From an uncultured Archangium sp. (GTDB taxonomy: Bacteria > Myxococcota > Myxococcia > Myxococcales > Myxococcaceae): 9,073 nucleotides of DNA. Under the pieces are notes generated by a model. The model searched no databases. It was given only the letters and a program-made list of their open reading frames with translations, and was not told the DNA's origin. The stretch spans positions 1 through 9,073 of the forward strand of contig CAMLFP010000224.1 in NCBI GenBank assembly GCA_946479335.1. The letters run 5' to 3'. Every line of letters starts with the position of its first letter. The first letter of the stretch is position 1. Positions 6,137 through 9,073 of this stretch are shown here, one piece after another. A program made the translations under genes and the position numbers.

Positions 6137-7284
6137 CACGCGCTCCCCGCGGGCAGCCGCACCACGAAGCGCGCACCGCCTTCGTTGCGGGGTTCGTAGC
6201 CGACGGAGCCGTGGTGCCGCTCGGCGATGCGCTTGACCAACGCGAGCCCGAGCCCCACCCCATTCTGCTTCGTCGTCACCAGCGGCTCGAACAGTCGCCG
6301 GAGGATCGCCGCGTCGACGCCAGGGCCGTTGTCTTCGACCATGACCGCCACCACACCACCTTCTTTCACGCCGCGCACGCGCACCTGCCCCCTTTCGCCG
6401 CACGCCTGCACCGCGTTCTGCACGAGGTTGAAGAAGAGCTGCCGGAGCTGCCCGCGATCTCCGGCGACCGGCGGCAGCGCCTCGAGGCCCTCGACCACGA
6501 TGCGCACGCCCGTCGGGTCGCGCACATCGGCCAGCGCCACGCCGATGACCTCGTGGAGCTCGATGGGCTCGCGCGTCAGCGGCCGGTCGCGGATCATGTC
6601 GAGGAGATCGGTGACGATCTTGTTGGCGATGGCGACCTGCTCGCCGATGCGCGTGACGTGTTTCTCCGCGCGCTCGTCGCCCAGGGTGCGCCCCTTCAAG
6701 ATGTGCACCGAGGTCTCGATGACGCCCAGCGGGTTGCGCAGCTCGTGGCTCATGGTGCCCACCAGTTGACCGAAGGTGGCGAGGCGTTCGCGGCGCGCCT
6801 GCTGGGCCTCGTAGTCTTCACGGTAGGTGTGCAGCATGATCGCCAGCTCGAGATCGAGCGCGCGGCCCAGCGCCAACCGCGTCGCGCTGCGCGTGGGGAG
6901 ATCGGCGGCGTGCTCCTCGTCGATGACGTCGCCCAGCCGTTGGCGGAGCACGTTCATCGCCCCGAACATGTAGTGCTGCGGCAGCTCGATGCGCACGTGC
7001 ACGCGGCCGATGCGGCAGCGGAGATCGAAGTAGGCCTCGTCCCACGGGCCGGAGAGCAGCTTGTCGAGCCACGCGCGCAGCGTCACCTTCAGGTGGCCGA
7101 CCGACGACTCGCCGCCGATCAACGCCGCGCGCGCGCCCTCATGCTCGAGGATGCGCGCGTAGAACTGCTCGGTGATGGGCACGAAGAACGGCTTGGCCAG
7201 CGGGTGCAGCGCGCGCAGCGCGGCCTCATCGGCACTCGAGAAGCCCACGTACCGCTTCAGTTCCTCAAAGAGCGTCTCGGCCAC
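6136..7284 (-). CDS. Globin-coupled histidine kinase (haem gas/redox sensor)
   Basis: 382 residues from a GTG start. Residues about 3-160 form a sensor globin: helix-B QFYARIL with Tyr42 as the expected distal ligand, [13 protein letters not shown], then IGRVHVRI with His96 as proximal haem ligand, followed by [10 protein letters not shown]. HisKA follows with H-box [12 protein letters not shown] (His180). The HATPase has N-box NLVQNAVQ (Asn290), G1 EDNGPGVD, F-box FEPLVTTK and G2 GVGLGLAL. Anaeromyxobacter AfGcHK uses Tyr45, His99 and His183; here all three are exactly 3 lower. That enzyme is an O2/redox-responsive soluble kinase, so the same is expected here. GTG at 7284 is chosen because sensor globins start just before the VGF motif. 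An in-frame ATG at 7416 would add 44 Arg-rich residues overlapping the divergent sigma-54 promoter. First gene of the signalling operon; its own promoter is not evident. Confidence 0.93.
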   Translation of the reverse strand: MAETLFEELKRYVGFSSADEAALRALHPLAKPFFVPITEQFYARILEHEGARAALIGGESSVGHLKVTLRAWLDKLLSGPWDEAYFDLRCRIGRVHVRIELPQHYMFGAMNVLRQRLGDVIDEEHAADLPTRSATRLALGRALDLELAIMLHTYREDYEAQQARRERLATFGQLVGTMSHELRNPLGVIETSVHILKGRTLGDERAEKHVTRIGEQVAIANKIVTDLLDMIRDRPLTREPIELHEVIGVALADVRDPTGVRIVVEGLEALPPVAGDRGQLRQLFFNLVQNAVQACGERGQVRVRGVKEGGVVAVMVEDNGPGVDAAILRRLFEPLVTTKQNGVGLGLALVKRIAERHHGSVGYEPRNEGGARFVVRLPAGSA

Positions 7285-7350
7285 GCCGCACTTCTTACCA
7301 AAAAGGTCGTCGCCAGCCGCCGCGCACCGTCTTCGGGGTCCGGAGCGAGG

Positions 7351-7367
7351 CACGCAAAACCTGCGCG
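7351..7367. promoter_or_regulatory. Imperfect dyad, candidate activator site
   Basis: CACGCAA-AAC-CTGCGCG matches the 3260-3276 dyad at 12 of 14 arm positions and has partial inverted symmetry. It lies in the 140-nt divergent gap between the globin kinase and the helical/CBS genes, centred about 64 bp upstream of the predicted sigma-54 start. CTGCGCG alone is frequent in this GC-rich DNA, so the call is weak. Confidence 0.28.
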
Positions 7368-7396
7368 TACGCCGCGCCTGTCGCAGAGCGCCGCCG

Positions 7397-7412
7397 TGGA
7401 ACAGCGCTTGCT
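7397..7412 (+). promoter_or_regulatory. Sigma-54 promoter of the helical-protein/CBS operon
   Basis: TGGAACAGCGCTTGCT fits TGGCACG-N4-TTGCW with A for C at position 4 and A for G at position 7; the GG and GC doublets and their spacing are intact. The C of TTGC (7411) is 14 nt before the ATG at 7425, placing the start point near 7423. The interval TTCACCCGGCGGC has no Shine-Dalgarno, so the mRNA should be nearly leaderless. It shares GCGCTTGC and a GCGGCATG start context with the promoter at 8666-8681. Confidence 0.75.
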
Positions 7413-7424
7413 TCACCCGGCGGC

Positions 7425-7676
7425 ATGACCACCCAAACCCGCAAGCAGCGTTCGCAGCAGCAGTTCAAGGAACTCGCCCAGGCGCTCAAGACCGCGCTGG
7501 AGGAGGCGCGCGTTCAGGCGCATCTCGGCACGATGAACTTCAAGGACGACGCGGCGCCGTACTTCAACGAGATCGCCGCGGCGACCCAGTCGGCCGGGCG
7601 CGACTTCCTCAAGCGCGCGAAGCAGCTCCAGGCCGAGCTCAAGAAGATCCACGCGGCGCACCGGAAGGCGTCATGA
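7425..7676 (+). CDS. Small helical protein of unknown function
   Basis: 83 residues, highly charged, with no signal peptide or membrane segment. Almost the whole chain is predicted helical: [19 protein letters not shown] (about 11-29), a short break [11 protein letters not shown], then a second long helix from about 45 to 80 with heptad-like leucines ([15 protein letters not shown]). This suggests a two-helix hairpin or coiled-coil partner. I do not recognise the family. It starts about 2 nt after a predicted sigma-54 start point and its TGA overlaps the ATG of the CBS gene (ATGA), so the two proteins are probably made together and may interact. The overlap with a clear CBS gene, and the codon periodicity, make it a real gene despite its size. 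Confidence 0.8.
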   Translation: MTTQTRKQRSQQQFKELAQALKTALEEARVQAHLGTMNFKDDAAPYFNEIAAATQSAGRDFLKRAKQLQAELKKIHAAHRKAS

Positions 7677-8125
7677 CCCCCGCCGCCATCGCCAACTTCA
7701 TGACCCCGGCGGTGCACACCATCGGGCATGACCGCACCGTCGACGAGGCGTACGAGCTGATGCGCAAGCACCGCATCCACCACCTCCCGGTGTTGGACGG
7801 CGGCAAGCTGGTGGGCCTCGTCTCGCACCGCGATCTCGCGCTCGTCGAGGGCCTCGATGATCTCGACACCAGCACCGTGCGGGTCGAGGAGGCGATGTCT
7901 GCCGACGTCTTCTCGGTGGCTGACGACGCGCCGGTGAGCGAGGTTGCGCACCGCATGGCGCACGAGCGCTTCGGCTCGGCCATCGTGCAGCGGGGCAAGG
8001 AGATCGTCGGCATCTTCACCACCACCGACGCGCTGCGCGCCCTCGACTTCCTGCTCTCGAGCCCTGGCGTGCTGCAGGCGTTGCCCGCGGCGATGCAGCC
8101 CGCGCCGTCGTCGCCGGTCAGCTGA
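7673..8125 (+). CDS. Two-CBS-domain protein
   Basis: 150 residues made almost entirely of a CBS pair (Bateman module). CBS1, about 7-60: NFMTPAVHTI, HHLPVLDGGKLVGLVSHRD. CBS2, about 71-125: VEEAMSADVFSV, GSAIVQRGKEIVGIFTTTD. Both end in the usual G-h-h-S/T-x-x-D signature (Asp54 and Asp119) that commonly contacts adenine nucleotide ribose. Stand-alone CBS pairs typically sense AMP/ATP or similar ligands and regulate a partner protein; the partner here may be the helical protein made just upstream. The ATG at 7673 has GGAAGG before it and overlaps the previous stop by 4 nt. The gene is co-transcribed from the sigma-54 promoter at 7397-7412 and ends 2 nt from the convergent DUF2267 stop. Ligand unknown. 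Confidence 0.92.
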   Translation: MTPAAIANFMTPAVHTIGHDRTVDEAYELMRKHRIHHLPVLDGGKLVGLVSHRDLALVEGLDDLDTSTVRVEEAMSADVFSVADDAPVSEVAHRMAHERFGSAIVQRGKEIVGIFTTTDALRALDFLLSSPGVLQALPAAMQPAPSSPVS

Positions 8126-8127
8126 CG

Positions 8128-8523
8128 TCAGGGCTCGTTCGACCTCCACGAAGAGGCGTCGGCCGGGTGCTGCTCGTGGGGGGTGAGCAGCACCGCGACG
8201 TCTTCGTGGAGTTCGACGCGCAGCACCTGGAGCACCGGCGCCTGCAAGGTCTCCGCGAGCGCGCCGCACACCACCGCGACCTGTTCGCGCGCCAGCCCCG
8301 CGGCAAGCATCGGCGCGAGGCCTGTGCGGCCGGCGAAGGTCGCCCCTTCAATCCACCCCGCCAGCGTCGGAGGGAGTTCGCCGCTGAGCCACTGCACGGT
8401 CGACGGGCGCAGCTGCGTCGCGAGCGCCTTCATCGTGAGCTCCACCAGTCGCCCGCAGGCCGCCGGTTCCAGCCCGGTGCGCGCCGCGACGCGGCTCAAG
8501 AACGTGGTCGTGGAGATCAACAC
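8128..8523 (-). CDS. DUF2267-like protein
   Basis: 131 residues from GTG at 8523. Two related helical repeats are visible: residues about 6-55 (FLSRVAARTGLEPA, LVELTMKALATQLRP, LSGELPPTLAGWI) and about 67-115 (LAPMLAAGLAREQ, VVCGALAETLQAP, VLRVELHEDVAVLL). This resembles the repeated helices and the L-P-x-x-L-x-x-h motif of DUF2267, a family of unknown function often found near stress genes. No catalytic residues are evident; soluble. An upstream in-frame extension reaches 9066 but runs through the promoter region and opposite the plus-strand genes. GTG at 8523 (or TTG at 8520) is the first start that leaves a sigma-54 promoter (8542-8557) upstream. The family call rests on pattern memory and the duplicated repeat. 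Confidence 0.72.
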   Translation of the reverse strand: MLISTTTFLSRVAARTGLEPAACGRLVELTMKALATQLRPSTVQWLSGELPPTLAGWIEGATFAGRTGLAPMLAAGLAREQVAVVCGALAETLQAPVLQVLRVELHEDVAVLLTPHEQHPADASSWRSNEP

Positions 8524-8541
8524 GGCGAACGCTCTCGCTGA

Positions 8542-8557
8542 AGCAAGAGCGGTGCCG
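8542..8557 (-). promoter_or_regulatory. Sigma-54 promoter of the DUF2267 gene
   Basis: Minus strand reads CGGCACCGCTCTTGCT: GGCAC and TTGC are consensus and the doublet spacing is right. The C of TTGC (8543) lies 20 nt before the GTG at 8523, so the start point should be near 8531 with about 8 nt of leader, too short for a normal ribosome site. It is oriented away from the plus-strand promoter at 8666-8681, making 8524-8693 a divergent control region. Confidence 0.65.
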
Positions 8558-8627
8558 CGCGGCCGCCCCTCGTCAGCGCCCGTTCGACGCGCAAAAGCGG
8601 CGTGCGCCACCGGAATCGCGCCGGAGC

Positions 8628-8644
8628 TGCGCGAGACCTGCGCG
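8628..8644. promoter_or_regulatory. Degenerate dyad, candidate shared activator site
   Basis: TGCGCGA-GAC-CTGCGCG shares its right arm and the middle of its left arm with the dyad at 3260-3276, and shares the 10-mer ACCTGCGCGT with the site at 7351-7367. It is centred about 56 bp upstream of the plus-strand sigma-54 start and about 105 bp upstream of the minus-strand one. Symmetry is poor and the half-site common, so this is tentative. Confidence 0.25.
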
Positions 8645-8665
8645 TCGGCCGGAGCACGCGCACGA

Positions 8666-8681
8666 AGGCAAGGCGCTTGCA
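8666..8681 (+). promoter_or_regulatory. Sigma-54 promoter of the microprotein/PEP synthase operon
   Basis: AGGCAAGGCGCTTGCA matches TGGCACG-N4-TTGCW with GG, CA, G and TTGCA in place. The C of TTGC (8680) is 14 nt before the ATG at 8694, predicting a start near 8692 and a leader of about 2 nt. The interval ACCGAAGCGCGGC holds no convincing ribosome site. Confidence 0.78.
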
Positions 8682-8693
8682 CCGAAGCGCGGC

Positions 8694-8798
8694 ATGGACA
8701 CTCCCGAACCGCAAGCGCTCGCCACCAAGCTGTTCGTACTCGTCGCCCTTGGCTGTCTGGGCTTCGTCGTCGCGTCGCTGATCGTGCTCGGCGTCTGA
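8694..8798 (+). CDS. 34-residue single-pass membrane microprotein
   Basis: The ORF encodes MDTPEPQALATK followed by one hydrophobic segment of about 22 residues (LFVLVALGCLGFVVASLIVLGV) ending at the stop. It has a short acidic/polar N-terminal tail and a single transmembrane helix with a GxxG-like pattern and one Cys. Evidence that it is real: its ATG sits exactly 14 nt after a consensus sigma-54 -12 element, as for two larger genes in the window, and it is followed after 11 nt by the PEP-synthase-type gene. No family is recognised. It could be a regulator or subunit of a membrane complex, or a translated leader for the gene downstream. Confidence 0.65.
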   Translation: MDTPEPQALATKLFVLVALGCLGFVVASLIVLGV

Positions 8799-8809
8799 AA
8801 GGCACGGCC

Positions 8810-9073
8810 ATGAACTTCATCCGCTCGTTTGAAGAGATCTCGAAGCGCGACGTGACGGTGGTCGGCGGCAAGGGCGCGAACCTCGGCGAGCTGACCCACG
8901 CGGGCTTCGCGGTGCCGCCGGGCTTCGTGATCACCGCGCCGGCGTTCCTCGACGCGATGGAGCACGCGGGCGTGCGCGAGGAACTGCTCAAGCGCTTCAA
9001 GGCCGTCACCGACGCAGACCTCGAGACCACCGCGCGCGCGCTGCAGGACTCCGTGCGCGGCGTCACCCTGCCC
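8810..9073 (+). CDS. ppsA: Phosphoenolpyruvate synthase-type enzyme, 5' part
   Basis: 88 codons are present and the frame is open to the window edge. The N-terminus (IRSFEEISKRDVTVVGGKGANLG, then GFAVPPGFVITAPAF) is the start of the PEP/pyruvate-dikinase ATP-grasp domain, including the G-G-K-G/N-A-N/S-L-G motif that binds ATP. The closest match in style is pyruvate, water dikinase (PpsA), which makes PEP from pyruvate with ATP in gluconeogenesis. Pyruvate phosphate dikinase or a rifampicin-phosphotransferase-like enzyme cannot be excluded without the swivelling His and C-terminal domains. The ATG at 8810 has GAAAGG about 8 nt upstream overlapping the microprotein stop region, so it is likely co-transcribed from the sigma-54 promoter at 8666-8681. 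Confidence 0.82.
   Translation, partial: MNFIRSFEEISKRDVTVVGGKGANLGELTHAGFAVPPGFVITAPAFLDAMEHAGVREELLKRFKAVTDADLETTARALQDSVRGVTLP

Noticed and set aside
4398..6236. 612-codon plus-strand open frame
   Set aside because: Antisense to the activator, receiver-kinase and regulator genes, low-complexity translation, no recognisable domain.
5772..6263. N-terminal extension of the receiver-kinase frame
   Set aside because: It overlaps the whole single-domain regulator in another frame and has no domain; the receiver begins right after the ATG at 5771.
7353..7368. Sigma-54-like element on the minus strand for the globin kinase (ACGCGCAGGTTTTGCG)
   Set aside because: TTGC is present but the essential GG of the -24 box is broken, and the site coincides with the candidate dyad. 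A second try at 7300-7315 has a good -24 but TTTT at -12. No promoter is assigned to this operon.
7285..7416. N-terminal extension of the globin kinase to an ATG at 7416
   Set aside because: The added residues are Arg-rich, lie before the normal beginning of a sensor globin, and overlap the divergent sigma-54 promoter and its upstream region.
8531..8550. Stem-loop GCTCTCGC-TGAA-GCAAGAGC before the DUF2267 gene, seen at first as a translation-control hairpin
   Set aside because: It overlaps the -12 element, and the predicted start point (about 8531) lies at its edge, so it would not be transcribed as a hairpin. Kept only as a possible DNA-level feature.
8524..9066. Long minus-strand extension of the DUF2267 frame
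   Set aside because: It runs antisense to the microprotein and PEP synthase genes and through both promoters; the translation upstream of 8523 is low-complexity Ser/Arg/Ala sequence.

Overview
The window is GC-rich, densely coded bacterial DNA. Its protein families (PEGA-repeat outer-membrane protein, NtrC-like activators, globin-coupled kinase, many soluble signalling proteins) point to a myxobacterium or another Myxococcota/deltaproteobacterial lineage. The globin kinase is residue-for-residue co-linear with the characterised Anaeromyxobacter enzyme AfGcHK in its key positions, which supports this; the species cannot be named from the sequence.

Layout. The left part, all on the minus strand and reading right to left, is: a globin-coupled histidine kinase (7284-6136), a single-domain response regulator (6136-5768), a receiver-histidine kinase (5771-4686), an NtrC-type sigma-54 activator (4657-3278), a universal stress protein (3172-2741), a divergent MutM/Fpg-family DNA glycosylase (2716-1793), a PEGA-repeat envelope protein (1789-98), and the first 36 codons of another secreted protein (108 to the window edge). 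The right part carries, on the plus strand, a small helical protein plus a two-CBS-domain protein (7425-8125), then a 34-residue membrane microprotein and the start of a phosphoenolpyruvate-synthase-type enzyme (8694 to the edge). A DUF2267-type gene (8523-8128, minus) is wedged between them and converges on the CBS gene.

How it may work together. The first four minus-strand genes look like a complete signalling chain: a haem-globin gas or redox sensor kinase, one free receiver, a second kinase with its own receiver, and a sigma-54 enhancer-binding activator. Near-consensus sigma-54 (-24/-12) promoters sit in front of the activator gene itself (4670-4685), the helical/CBS pair (7397-7412), the microprotein/PEP synthase pair (8666-8681) and, with a different spacing, the DUF2267 gene (8542-8557). 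A weaker copy lies before the stress-protein gene (3185-3200). In the three strong plus-14 cases the C of the -12 TTGC lies exactly 14 nt before the ATG and no convincing Shine-Dalgarno is present, so transcription would begin about 2 nt before the start codon. That predicts a small regulon of (nearly) leaderless sigma-54 transcripts, autoregulated by the activator and tied to oxygen/NO/redox through the globin kinase. The target set (universal stress protein, CBS protein, PEP synthase) resembles hypoxia or energy-stress regulons. The promoters are read directly from sequence; the wiring and the physiological role are inference.

No rRNA, tRNA, CRISPR array, insertion sequence or attachment site was seen. 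The only sizeable non-coding stretches are 3173-3277, 7285-7424 and 8524-8693, all described below.
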